Assembly (NCBI GenBank): GCA_963788975.1 | Contig: CAWBIJ010000004.1 | Location: 1,240,001-1,304,000 of the forward strand | Direction of reading: 5' to 3' | Length of the DNA: 64,000 nucleotides | DNA from: VRUE01 sp963788975 | GTDB lineage: Bacteria; Actinomycetota; Thermoleophilia; Solirubrobacterales; 70-9 | Shown: piece by piece, positions 18,301 to 26,301 of the stretch | Position numbering within the stretch: the stretch's first letter is position 1 | Layout of the letters: each line of letters opens with the position of its first letter | The notes under the pieces: model-generated | Told to the model about the DNA's origin: nothing | The model's database searches: none | What the model saw: only the letters and a program-made list of their open reading frames with translations | Position numbers and translations under genes: made by a program

Positions 18301-20045
18301 GCGTCGTCTATCAGATGAAAGGGGGAGGTCCCGACTCCGACACCGGGACTCTCCTCAGCCAGCTCTTCGCCGAAAGAACAGCGACCGGCTGGCGATCGCG
18401 ACGACTCTTTCCCACTCGTGACCAGGCCACTGGAAACCTTTGGAATTTCCCGGCCGGCCGGGACGACCTTTCTGAGCTCGTATCGGTCAACTCAAACACC
18501 AACGGGACCGGCAACTCGGAGATCTGGCGTATATCTGCCGACGATCCCGCCCAGCATATTTGGGAGATTCCCAGCTCAAGCTGGAATAACTCTCTCGTGG
18601 TCTCCGATGACGCTTCACGGGTCGTTACGCTCCTCCAAGGCTCTCTGGACCCCGACCATCCGGTCGCAGGCGAAGAGACACATCTCTACGATGTCAGCGA
18701 CGGGGCCCCCCGCTTGGTAGGTCTCCTCCCCGACGGTTCTGTCCCGGCCTGCGGCAGCTCTGGCCTTCCCCTCAATCCGGACCAACGGTTGCGCTATCCG
18801 CATCTGGTCTCCGCTAACGGCGATCTCGTTTTCTTCTCGGCAAGCGATTGTTCGAGCCCCGGCTTCTACGTCCGAGACATCGAGGCAGGGGAGACAAAGT
18901 CAATCTTCAGTGGTACTGGGGGTAGCTTCATCAGGTCAACAGAGGATGCAGCCTTCTTCTCGACCATCTCCCCCCTGGCATCGGAGGACACCGGCGGCAA
19001 AGACGTCTATCGCTACGACCTTGGCAATGAGAGCCTCGATTGCGTCACCTGTGTCCTGCCGGGGCTCGATGTCGAGGTGGGAGCAGTCGCCATCCCCGAC
19101 GATGGCTCACGCATCTACTTCAACTCACCCAAGCGTCTCCTTCCGGGCGCAGCCGCGGGGGGCATCTACCGCGTAGACCTCGCGACCGACGCTCTGGATT
19201 ACATCGCAACCGGCGCCAGTGTCGCGGCCTCTACATCACAAAGCAATGCCATCAGAGCAAAAGAAGGCAATGCCATCACCGTCGACGGTTCCGTGATCGT
19301 CTTTCGCTCTGATAGCTCAACCCTGAACTCCCCGGGAGGCCCCGACAATGCAGGCACCTTCCAGTACTACCGCTATGACGACAGGGACCGTTCCCTGGTC
19401 TGCGTTTCCTGCCCTCTCGACGGCTCTTCACCGCGTGGCTCGGTAAGACTGGGGCTTCTCGATGAGAACACGCAGCAGCTGGGACCAAATCTCACTCCCG
19501 TGTCAGACAGCGGCGACTTCGCCTTCGCCACACCCACCTCGCTCGTCTCCGCCGATCAGAACACCGCCAGCTCCAGTCAGGAGCCGTTCGTCGGCACTGA
19601 CATCTACGAGTGGCGCGACGGTCGCCTGCTGCTGGTCACCGATGGCATCAGCTCCTCCATAGGACTCGAAGACAGCAGCGAAAGCCCGGAGGTGAGCGGC
19701 GTCACCCCCAGCGGGCGAGACATCTTCTTCACCCAGCCCGCCCGGCTTACGCCCAATGCAATCGACGCCTACAACCGCCTTTACACGGCCCGCATCGGCG
19801 GCGGCATCGAGTTCCCGCCGCCGCCGCCGCCCTGCCCGCTCGAGGTCTGCCAAGGCACGCCAAAAGGGGCGCCTGAAGATGACACTCCTGCCAGCAGGGC
19901 CTTCACCGGTCGCGGCAATGTCCAGGAAGCGCCCCAGCGAAAGCGCTGCGGCAAAGGCAAGCGCAAGGTGCGCCGCGCCGGCAAGGTGCGCTGCGTGAGG
20001 CGCACCTCCAACCGAGCCAACCACAACCGGAGGACCGCACGATGA
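15321..20045 (+). CDS. Giant secreted NHL-repeat/Fn3-like protein
   Basis: A 1574-residue exported protein starting at GTG 15321 behind AAGGAGA. After a signal anchor (LLTIAALFLLAYFAAPASA) come NHL-like beta-propeller repeats (SIAVDQSGTGAGDVYVVD, GIAVDSTNHHVYVSDAGNN). At least three Fn3-like modules follow, each with a CYFEWG or FEYG signature and LxPxTTYHYRV/YHFRL. A TolB/PD40-like region begins near residue 960 (AISTNGNRVVYQM). The last 50 residues hold a PPPPPP stretch and a very basic tail with two Cys (RKRCGKGKRKVRRAGKVRC). The function is unknown; a surface-exposed structural or adhesive role is plausible. The next gene overlaps by four bases. A TTGACA at 15146-15151 in the 226-base leader may be a -35, with no clear -10. 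Confidence 0.75.
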   Translation: MRAQAKHSSAKRDGSVQRCAAFGRCNRFARPALLTIAALFLLAYFAAPASAVLVRPYQSSFGSPLSNPQSIAVDQSGTGAGDVYVVDLSEPGTIKKFDSAGNPEDFSALGTNTLDGSGTPAGLFAFFANGAQVAIDSSGNPATDGDIYVSDPFNFTVQVFDASGTYQGSLGFGLSTGVAVGPDGRVYVGMNAGVVNRYVPSGGPVTEADFDAQMTGLPGAQGALAVDSAGSVYVTTRSTGPLTKYTAAQFGAASPSGTVVDATSRAVAVDPTTDNVYVDEGDGIAVFSSAGDFRFRFGSSAEFGTESVGIGVKGSGGNAYVADPATGEIDLFGPEDDVPLATTQSATNITKVKATLHGLVDPGDDPGIDDCYFEWGTSVAYGNTAPCAEGTSFSEPTPVSAALTGLTPGETYHFRLQISTTAQGEFTGADESFQAVAVPPQRFQLAAFGPDGTGASFFSRNRQLAYNQANDRLYVLNPGENPFSDPSLIYGFEVSSSARTPLGGAFPISTIGSSSNFADIAVDSTALASAGNIYLVRGMNRTSIYGFDFTGAALGGNFPVPATGPSENCGVAVDSTGAFWVGTFAGAVDKYDSAGNPIESVVTIESEVGGSTCNIAFDSNDDMYVKSAFTEALGWRVWKLTAPSYSTATAKLIDPGASMGASSQVKGIAVDTSDHHLFVAYNDKVREYDATGVLLREFATGIPGADFRGIAVDSTNHHVYVSDAGNNKIREFSPAVIAPDVTTGSGSPLSATSAMLDGVLSSNNIPLTDCRFEYVSEAEFLVSGFEDLSSGGSVPCTPAHDSIPVDFEDHAVTGTATGLDPATSYRFRLVAANADITAPALDNFVPGQPLVETTGSPTRSATTARLDARVYPHGTDTTYHFEYGDQGPCDSNPCIATAPHPVGSGDIWKLVSQQITGLVPNTTYHYRVLADNGNPDGSTAGEDLAFTTRSTAQLTHGDLPGPPGSDRAWELVNAPDTGGNPIAAASAISTNGNRVVYQMKGGGPDSDTGTLLSQLFAERTATGWRSRRLFPTRDQATGNLWNFPAGRDDLSELVSVNSNTNGTGNSEIWRISADDPAQHIWEIPSSSWNNSLVVSDDASRVVTLLQGSLDPDHPVAGEETHLYDVSDGAPRLVGLLPDGSVPACGSSGLPLNPDQRLRYPHLVSANGDLVFFSASDCSSPGFYVRDIEAGETKSIFSGTGGSFIRSTEDAAFFSTISPLASEDTGGKDVYRYDLGNESLDCVTCVLPGLDVEVGAVAIPDDGSRIYFNSPKRLLPGAAAGGIYRVDLATDALDYIATGASVAASTSQSNAIRAKEGNAITVDGSVIVFRSDSSTLNSPGGPDNAGTFQYYRYDDRDRSLVCVSCPLDGSSPRGSVRLGLLDENTQQLGPNLTPVSDSGDFAFATPTSLVSADQNTASSSQEPFVGTDIYEWRDGRLLLVTDGISSSIGLEDSSESPEVSGVTPSGRDIFFTQPARLTPNAIDAYNRLYTARIGGGIEFPPPPPPCPLEVCQGTPKGAPEDDTPASRAFTGRGNVQEAPQRKRCGKGKRKVRRAGKVRCVRRTSNRANHNRRTAR

Positions 20046-23000
20046 AGCTTCGACGCGCAGCTCTGCTCACCGCCTTCGCAGGGCTCCTCGCGCTGGGCAT
20101 GGTCACGGCTGCTCCGGCCTCGGCAGCGCCGCTTTGGAACCTGGGCATCCAGCACCACGAGACCAACTTCTCCCCCGGCGGCACCGGCCAGTACTGGTTC
20201 TACGTGAACAACATCGGTGACACCGCGACCTCCGGCCCGATTACCCTCACTGTGAACCTACCGCCCGGCCTCAGTCGGGACGCGATCCTCGATACGGGCC
20301 CTCAGCCCGACGACCCCGCACCCAGCTGGAAATGTCCCGGCTCGCCGGGAGACACGACGGTCACCTGCACCACTACCGACTCGATTCCACGTCATACCAT
20401 TGCTCGAAAGCTGATTCTTTCCGTTGACGTCGATCCTGGCGCCAGTGGTGACCTGCTAACCACCGGCGCCCTGTCGGGTGGCGGGGCACCCGATGCGCCC
20501 CCGGCCGCCGGATGTTCAGCGGGAGTCGGCGCCTGCGCCTCCGAGCCCACCCACATCGACGCGACTCCAGCCCCCTTCGGCATCGTCGAGGACTCCTGGA
20601 TAGCTGATTTCTACCAGGCCGACGAGGTCACGCCTGTACGCCGCTCGGGCGCCCATCCCGACCTGGCCGTCTTCTCCTTCGACCTCAACTCGATTGCCAA
20701 CCCGACGGCAGCCCAGCCGGGACAGAAGACCCCTCTCGGCAACCTCCGCAACCTCAAAGTCACCTTGCCGCCGGGATTCGTGGGCAACCCCACCGTAGTC
20801 GGCGAGTGCACGCCCGCTGAGCTGTCGCTCCGTATCTGTCCCCGTTCAAGCCAGGTAGGGCGTGCCGATATCTCGCTCTACCCCTTCTCCAGCTCCTTCA
20901 GCGTTTTGCATATGAGCATCGGTATTTACAACATGACCCATCCCCTCGGTTCGATCGCAGACCTCGCTTTCGTGGTGGCGTCGAACCCAGTCCACGTCAA
21001 AGCCTCGCTCGATCCCGCCAGCAGTTACGCGATCACATCCAAAGCCCTGAACATCAACGAGAGCTTGCCGCCCTTCCACTCGAAGGTGACGATCTGGGGA
21101 GTTCCCGCCCACAAAAGCCACGACTTCGAGCGTTGCGACGGGGGCAATCCATTGGATACAGAAGTTCGTTGCGAGACCGACCAGCCCGTGAAGCCCTTCC
21201 TAACGGTCCCCTCCCAGTGCGATGTCGACCACAAAATGCGACTGCATGAATACGACTCCTGGCAGAACGTCGGCGTCTTCGGCCCCGACATCGAGTACTC
21301 GATGCCAGGGCACACGACCGACTGTGAGACGCCGAGCTTCAACCCCTCGGTCGAAGCCATCCCGACCGGCAAGGAAGCGAACACGCCGACCGGCTTCGAC
21401 GTTCACATCAAGCTCGTCCAGAACGACAACCCCAACGCGCTCAACACCCCGTCGATGAAGAGCGCGGTGGTGACGCTACCCGAGGGGATGAGCTTCTCGC
21501 CCTCCTTCGCCGACGGGCTTCAGAGCTGCACGCCGGCCCAGATCGGACTCTTCACCAACGACCGGGTCAAATGCCCGCCGGCCTCGCGGATCGGCGAAGT
21601 GCGTCTCTCGACGCCGGTGCTGCCCAAAGACGCCGTCGGCTCGATGTACCTGGCGAAGCAGAACGACAACCCTTTCAACACCACCTTCGCCCTCTACATG
21701 GAAGTCGAGGACACAGAAGAACGTGGCGCCCTGATCAAGATTCCGGGCAGGATCGACGTCGACCCGGTGACGGGGCAGATCACCACCTCTTTCGACGACC
21801 TGCCGCAATTCCCGGTCAACGACTTCACGCTCAAGTTCCGCAGTGGGCCGAGAGCGCCACTCGTCAGCCCACCCGCCTGCGGCTCTCACAAGATCGAGAT
21901 CAAGGTCGCCTCCTATGCCCAGCCGACGAAACCCGTCGATGCCTCCAACACCTATGAGGTCAGCGAGGGACCGGGCGGCAGCCCCTGCCCCCCGAGCTCC
22001 GTCAGCAGGCCGTTCGCGCCCACCTTCTCTGGGGGCACTCTGAACCCGGTTGCTGGGACCTACTCACCCTTCCTCTTCCGTCTCTCCAGAGACGACCGCG
22101 AACAGGAACTGAGCCAGGTGACGACAATCCTTCCCCCCGGCCTGGTGGCGAAGATCGCCGGCATCCCTTACTGCCCCGAGGCGGCGATCGCCTCGATCTC
22201 CGAAGCCGAGGGCACGGGGATAAACGAGCTCAACAACCCGGCCTGCCCCGCCGCAAGCCAGGTCGGCACCGTAAGCGCCGGCCTCGGCGCAGGCCCGGGC
22301 CCCAACTACTTCGGCGGCAAGGTCTATCTCGCAGGGCCGTACAAGGGTGCGCCTTTGAGCCTCGCCGTGGTCGCTCCTGGCATCGCCGGGCCCTTCGACC
22401 TCGGCAACGTCGTCGTGCGGGCGGCGGTTCGGGTGGACCCCGACACGGCTCAGATCACCGCGGTCTCGGATCCCTTCCCGACGATTCTCCACGGCGTCAT
22501 CCTCCGAGCGAGAGACATCAGGCTGAGGGTCGACCGGCCGGAAACGACGCTCAATCCGACTAACTGCGAGCCGATGTCGATCGACGGGGAGATAGCCGGC
22601 GTGGGAGCGAGCCTCCTCACGACAGCCGACGACTCGGTCTTCAACGCCTCTGCCCCCTTCCAAGTCGGCGAGTGCGCGGAGCTTGGCTTCAAGCCGAGGC
22701 TCTCGCTGCGCCTCCTCGGGGGAACGAAACGAGGAGCCCACCCGAAATTCCAGGCGACTCTGCGCATGCCTCAGGGCGGCGCCAACATCTCGAGGGCCTC
22801 GGTAGCGTTGCCGCGCTCGGAGTTCCTCGACCAGAGCCACATCGGCACTGTCTGCACCAGGGTGCAGTTCAAAGCGAACGCATGCCCGCCGGCATCGGTC
22901 TACGGCTCGGCGGTGGCGAAGACCCCATTGCTGGACGAGCCGCTCAAGGGCATCGCCTACCTGCGCTCCTCCGACAATCCGCTACCCGACCTGGTCATCG

Positions 23001-23278
23001 CCTTGAGAGGCCAGATCGACTTCAACTTGGTCGGCCGGGTCGACTCGATCAAAGGTGGGATCCGAAACACCTTCGACTTCGTCCCCGACGCCCCGGTCGA
23101 AAGCTTCACGCTGACCATGCAGGGCGGCAAGAAGGGCCTGCTGATCAACAGCCGCAACCTCTGCAAGAAGACCTACCGGGCGACGGCCAAATTCAACGCC
23201 CAGAACGGCAGGCGGGTCACGATCCGACCGGAGATGCAGAACAGCTGCGGCAAGGTACGCAAAGGCAAACGCCGCTAG
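20042..23278 (+). CDS. Giant secreted repeat protein with basic Cys tail
   Basis: A 1078-residue exported protein, ATG 20042 overlapping the previous stop (ATGA) behind GGAGG. The signal peptide ends near APASAA. It is built of beta-rich modules in which CTPAELSLRICPRSSQVG, CTPAQIGLFTNDRVKCPP, CPEAAIASISEAEGTG with CPAASQVGTV, and CTRVQFKANACPPASVYG recur. Each is followed by a hydrophobic YLA...NP segment, suggesting four or more copies of one domain with a conserved Cys pair. The C-terminus is basic (NSCGKVRKGKRR), as in its upstream neighbour. I do not recognise the family; the translational coupling suggests the two are made together. Confidence 0.7.
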   Translation: MKLRRAALLTAFAGLLALGMVTAAPASAAPLWNLGIQHHETNFSPGGTGQYWFYVNNIGDTATSGPITLTVNLPPGLSRDAILDTGPQPDDPAPSWKCPGSPGDTTVTCTTTDSIPRHTIARKLILSVDVDPGASGDLLTTGALSGGGAPDAPPAAGCSAGVGACASEPTHIDATPAPFGIVEDSWIADFYQADEVTPVRRSGAHPDLAVFSFDLNSIANPTAAQPGQKTPLGNLRNLKVTLPPGFVGNPTVVGECTPAELSLRICPRSSQVGRADISLYPFSSSFSVLHMSIGIYNMTHPLGSIADLAFVVASNPVHVKASLDPASSYAITSKALNINESLPPFHSKVTIWGVPAHKSHDFERCDGGNPLDTEVRCETDQPVKPFLTVPSQCDVDHKMRLHEYDSWQNVGVFGPDIEYSMPGHTTDCETPSFNPSVEAIPTGKEANTPTGFDVHIKLVQNDNPNALNTPSMKSAVVTLPEGMSFSPSFADGLQSCTPAQIGLFTNDRVKCPPASRIGEVRLSTPVLPKDAVGSMYLAKQNDNPFNTTFALYMEVEDTEERGALIKIPGRIDVDPVTGQITTSFDDLPQFPVNDFTLKFRSGPRAPLVSPPACGSHKIEIKVASYAQPTKPVDASNTYEVSEGPGGSPCPPSSVSRPFAPTFSGGTLNPVAGTYSPFLFRLSRDDREQELSQVTTILPPGLVAKIAGIPYCPEAAIASISEAEGTGINELNNPACPAASQVGTVSAGLGAGPGPNYFGGKVYLAGPYKGAPLSLAVVAPGIAGPFDLGNVVVRAAVRVDPDTAQITAVSDPFPTILHGVILRARDIRLRVDRPETTLNPTNCEPMSIDGEIAGVGASLLTTADDSVFNASAPFQVGECAELGFKPRLSLRLLGGTKRGAHPKFQATLRMPQGGANISRASVALPRSEFLDQSHIGTVCTRVQFKANACPPASVYGSAVAKTPLLDEPLKGIAYLRSSDNPLPDLVIALRGQIDFNLVGRVDSIKGGIRNTFDFVPDAPVESFTLTMQGGKKGLLINSRNLCKKTYRATAKFNAQNGRRVTIRPEMQNSCGKVRKGKRR

Positions 23279-23328
23279 CTGAACGCTTAGAAGCAACCAC
23301 CCACGACCAACCAGTCAAACCAGTCAGC

Positions 23329-23349
23329 CCCGGCGGCTGAGCCGCCGGG
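23329..23349 (+). repeat. GC hairpin directly before a ribosome site
   Basis: A nine-pair stem (CCCGGCGGC with GCCGCCGGG, loop TGA) ends one base before AAGGAGG of the gene at 23363. With no T run it could act as an RNA 3'-end stabiliser for the upstream genes or as a translation control element. Confidence 0.5.
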
Positions 23350-23362
23350 CAAGGAGGTAGCA

Positions 23363-24448
23363 GTGAAACTCAAGTCCTTTGGGCTAGCCGTCGCGATGGC
23401 GCTTGCCCTAACAGCGGTCGTCGGCCCCTCTTCGGCGTCGGCATCCAATTTCTTCGCCCCGCAAGGAGGCGCTACGCCGTGGAGCGGTGCCCGCGAAGGT
23501 GCCGATCACGTCTTTAACTTTACTGGCAACCAAAGCTTTGGGTGCAGCAATGTCTCGTTGTTTTCTGGTCTTTCACTGGAAAGCGAACCTGAACCTAGTT
23601 CGTTGAGCTTCTCTCCCGAACTCATCTGTACCTTTCTGGGACAGCCGAGCACCTTTGAAACGGGGACCTGCAAATACCGCTTCAATTTCGCACCTGGGAC
23701 GATGGACATCGTCGGATGCACAACGCCCATAAGATGGGCTGCTGCCGGTTGCGTAATTGAAGTGCCAAACCAGGAAGGTCTCAGTTCAGTTACCTACTCC
23801 ACATCGAGTGAAGGCGGCTTGCCTGTCATCAAAGCAACCCCAAACTTGAGCGGTATCACCTATACACGCGAAGGTGGAGGCTGCTTCGGCGGGTCCACGG
23901 GCAAATTTACCAATGGAACATATAAAGGTACCTGGAAGATCAAAGCAGGTGCAAAACTCTCAGCGAGTATATCTGGCTCCAAGGCAGAAGAAAAAGGAGT
24001 CTTCAATCCCATCGGGAATGGCGCAATTCTATGCAGCGAACATGTGCTGTCTGCGAAATCGAGCGTCGCTAAATTTGCCAGCATGGCGGTCACGCCCGCC
24101 TACGGCAAATGCAGCTTCCTTGGCCAGCCAGCCACGATGAGCATGGGTGGCTGCAGCTATGTGCTCCATGCTTCGGGCGCCTTTGAAATTGTGGGGGCTT
24201 CGTGCGCTAGCTCACCTATCACCTTCACGGCTGCAGGCTGCACGGTTACGATTGGCCCGCAGAAAGGCACAGGTCTGACCTACACCAATGTAGGCTCTGG
24301 GGAAACGTCCAGTGTGACTACAGGTGGACAAGCGAAAGGCCTGACCTCTACTGCCAAAGGCGCGGGGTGTATCACCACAGGTACGCTCGCAACCGACTAC
24401 AGGGCTGTCGATAGCTTCAAAGCACCCGGAGGCCTCTCAGTCGAATAA
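23363..24448 (+). CDS. Secreted protein with internal duplication
   Basis: A 361-residue exported protein from GTG 23363 behind AAGGAGG. The signal peptide ends near SASAS. The mature part consists of two related halves: CTFLGQPSTFETGTCKYRF, then MDIVGC and AAGCVIEVPNQEGL, returns as CSFLGQPATMSMGGCSYVL, then FEIVGASC and AAGCTVTIGPQKGTGL. Each half has about five Cys, which suggests disulfides. Base composition is visibly lower in G+C than the neighbours. No known family is recognised. It follows the two giant secreted proteins and ends before a strong terminator, so the three genes form one export-related cluster. Confidence 0.7.
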   Translation: MKLKSFGLAVAMALALTAVVGPSSASASNFFAPQGGATPWSGAREGADHVFNFTGNQSFGCSNVSLFSGLSLESEPEPSSLSFSPELICTFLGQPSTFETGTCKYRFNFAPGTMDIVGCTTPIRWAAAGCVIEVPNQEGLSSVTYSTSSEGGLPVIKATPNLSGITYTREGGGCFGGSTGKFTNGTYKGTWKIKAGAKLSASISGSKAEEKGVFNPIGNGAILCSEHVLSAKSSVAKFASMAVTPAYGKCSFLGQPATMSMGGCSYVLHASGAFEIVGASCASSPITFTAAGCTVTIGPQKGTGLTYTNVGSGETSSVTTGGQAKGLTSTAKGAGCITTGTLATDYRAVDSFKAPGGLSVE

Positions 24449-24495
24449 TCCCATTGGTACAAGCCGCAAGGCTTGCAATAGGACGTAGTAAATGT

Positions 24496-24527
24496 ACGCG
24501 GGGCCACGAGCGATCGTGGCCCCGCGT
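24496..24527. terminator. Strong hairpin terminator between convergent genes
   Basis: Fourteen-base perfect arms (24496-24509, 24514-24527) around GCGA, followed by CGTTTC. It lies between the 3' ends at 24448 (plus) and 24555 (minus). A smaller hairpin, CAAGCC-GCAA-GGCTTG, precedes it at 24460-24475. Confidence 0.8.
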
Positions 24528-24554
24528 CGTTTCTGGCTATTGCGGAAACTTGAG

Positions 24555-25235
24555 TCAGCCACTGCGAGGCGAGACGCCCCCGGACTGCACGGTGGAGATG
24601 CCGCCCGGCGGTGCGGGTGGTTTCGGCAGGGCTTTCGGCGCTGGTTTCGGCTTCGCTTTCGTCCCCCCGCGCGGGTGTGGGGCGACTTCTTGGAGGCGGA
24701 CGGGGAAGACCGAGACCCATTCGGCCAGCTCGAAGTGGGCGGCGGGGGCGTGTTCCCAGGAGAGGTGGAGGTGATGGCCGCAGCCGTGGTGGGCGTCGCC
24801 GTCGTAGCCGACCCAGCGGAAAGGCGCGGCGGGGCGGTTCTGCAGCGGCTCCGCCCATTTCGCTAGGCGGGTGATGCCGTTCCAGGCAGCGTCGCAGCTG
24901 GTGGTGGCGTTGAGGGGGACGATGTCGACCGCGAGGCCGTTGTAATGGTCCGAGCGCCGCACGTGGCAGCCGCGGCAGCCGACGTGCTCGGCGCCGAGCG
25001 GGCCCGAGTAGCCGTCGGTGACGTAGATCGGGAAGCGTTGCGCGATCCAGCGCAGGTTGGGGATGATCCTCCGGTCGACCATGTCGCCTTCTTCGTGGGG
25101 GATCGAGGCCGGAATCGGAACGATTTCGCCCGCCGCGTAGCTGATCCGCGTGCTCGCCGGCCCGGCGCTTGCCGGCGCGGGCAGGAGGCAGCAGAGCGCG
25201 GCCGCGAGGACCGCTGCGATCGTCAGCTTGCGCAT
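24555..25235 (-). CDS. Secreted M15-like (D-Ala-D-Ala carboxypeptidase-type) protein
   Basis: A 226-residue exported protein with a signal peptide ending near APASA. The middle part shows RRSDHYNGLAVDIVPL and HHGCGHHLHLSWEHA, which fit the SXHXXGXAXD and HXH zinc-binding motifs of M15/VanY-type peptidases. Such enzymes trim peptidoglycan stem peptides outside the membrane. The segment after the signal (DGYSGPLGAEHVGCRGCH) includes a Cys pair. The C-terminal 45 residues are a Lys/Pro/Ala linker with a low-complexity end, which may contact the wall. Activity is inferred from motifs only. Confidence 0.65.
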   Translation of the reverse strand: MRKLTIAAVLAAALCCLLPAPASAGPASTRISYAAGEIVPIPASIPHEEGDMVDRRIIPNLRWIAQRFPIYVTDGYSGPLGAEHVGCRGCHVRRSDHYNGLAVDIVPLNATTSCDAAWNGITRLAKWAEPLQNRPAAPFRWVGYDGDAHHGCGHHLHLSWEHAPAAHFELAEWVSVFPVRLQEVAPHPRGGTKAKPKPAPKALPKPPAPPGGISTVQSGGVSPRSG

Positions 25236-25338
25236 GCCCGCTTATCGACGCCCTCCTCGATCTGCTTGAAAACCGCAAGCGGACGGCAGGGTTGCGCCTT
25301 CGCTTCGAAATAGAAACGTTCGCATACCATCTCTTGCC

Positions 25339-25773
25339 ATGGCAGCTCCGCTTACCACCCGCTCGGATTGGCTCGCCGCCAATCCGCCTGCCGCTGGAAA
25401 GCTCACTCAGACCCTTGCGGGTGTGGCTCGGCGCGACCGAGCGGGAGACGACTTTCGCCACGCCGTGCGTGAGTTCTTGGACGAGTTCGCCCTGCGCGGC
25501 GATGCTCGCTCGCGTGCCGAAGCGGTCGACGAGCCGCCGCCGCCAACCGGGGATCCTCGCCACGATGCCTTCCTCGGCGCGCTGGCCGAGCACCTGGCGG
25601 TTGCGCACGACTTCCCGCGGCCTGCATGGTCGGTCGAATCTGGACGCTTCCTGGATCGCTTCTGGTTCGTCAGCGAAGTTCCGGGGTTCCAGGCGACCTC
25701 GATCGCCCAGGCGCCAGCTGCCTTTCGCCGCCGCGGCGTGTTCGTGCCGGAGCGCTCCCTGCACCGCATCTAA
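25339..25773 (+). CDS. Partner protein of a DUF6036 nucleotidyltransferase
   Basis: A 144-residue protein without signal or membrane segment. The N-terminal part is helical (KLTQTLAGVARRDRAGDDF, AVREFLDEFAL). The C-terminal part contains FLDRFWFVSEVPGFQATS and ends with APAAFRRRGVFVPERSLHR. I remember this ending from the gene found upstream of DUF6036 nucleotidyltransferases in actinobacteria, but no function has a firm name. ATG 25339 has TACCAT eight bases upstream and no ribosome site, so a leaderless transcript is likely. The nucleotidyltransferase gene begins three bases after the stop, so the two are surely cotranscribed. Confidence 0.55.
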   Translation: MAAPLTTRSDWLAANPPAAGKLTQTLAGVARRDRAGDDFRHAVREFLDEFALRGDARSRAEAVDEPPPPTGDPRHDAFLGALAEHLAVAHDFPRPAWSVESGRFLDRFWFVSEVPGFQATSIAQAPAAFRRRGVFVPERSLHRI

Positions 25774-25776
25774 GCG

Positions 25777-26283
25777 ATGGACCGCGGCGAGATCACCGAC
25801 GCGCTCACGGCCCTGGCTGCCGAGCTCGAGCGGCGTGGCGTCAGCGCGGAGATGTATGTAGTCGGCGGTGCCGCGATCGCCCTCGCCTTCGACGAGAGGC
25901 GCTCGACCCGTGACATCGATGCGGTCTTCGAGCCGAAGCAGGTCGTTTACGAGGCGGCGGCAGTCGTCGGTGAGGAGCGGGAGCTACCTGCGGGCTGGCT
26001 CAACGACGCCGTCAAGGGTTTCCTGGCCGGAGATGATCCAGCCGCATCGCCGGTGCTCGACCTACCGGGCCTGCGCTGCCTGGCGGCGTCCCCGCAGACG
26101 CTGCTCGCCCTCAAGGTTCTCGCCCACCGGGTCGGGGAGGACGAGGACGACCTGCGCCTGCTTGCGGCGGAGCTGGGAATCGAGCGTGCCGATGAGGTTC
26201 TCGCCATAGCCGAGCGGACCTACGGCGATCGCCTGGATCCCGCCGCCCGCTTCTTCGTCGAACAGGTCTTCGAGGCTAGTTAG
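25777..26283 (+). CDS. DUF6036-type nucleotidyltransferase
   Basis: A 168-residue protein of the nucleotidyltransferase superfamily. MYVVGGAAIALAFDERRSTR followed by DIDAVFEPK gives the GGXA and TRDID motifs (residues 27-50), with both Asp metal ligands in DID. The C-terminal half has LKVLAHRVGEDEDDLRLLA, as in AbiEii/DUF6036 proteins, which act as halves of toxin-antitoxin or phage-defence pairs. It starts three bases after its partner's stop. The following gene has its own -10 (TAGGGT, 26287-26292) directly after this stop. Confidence 0.7.
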   Translation: MDRGEITDALTALAAELERRGVSAEMYVVGGAAIALAFDERRSTRDIDAVFEPKQVVYEAAAVVGEERELPAGWLNDAVKGFLAGDDPAASPVLDLPGLRCLAASPQTLLALKVLAHRVGEDEDDLRLLAAELGIERADEVLAIAERTYGDRLDPAARFFVEQVFEAS

Positions 26284-26301
26284 TCATAGGGTTGCGGCGC
26301 G

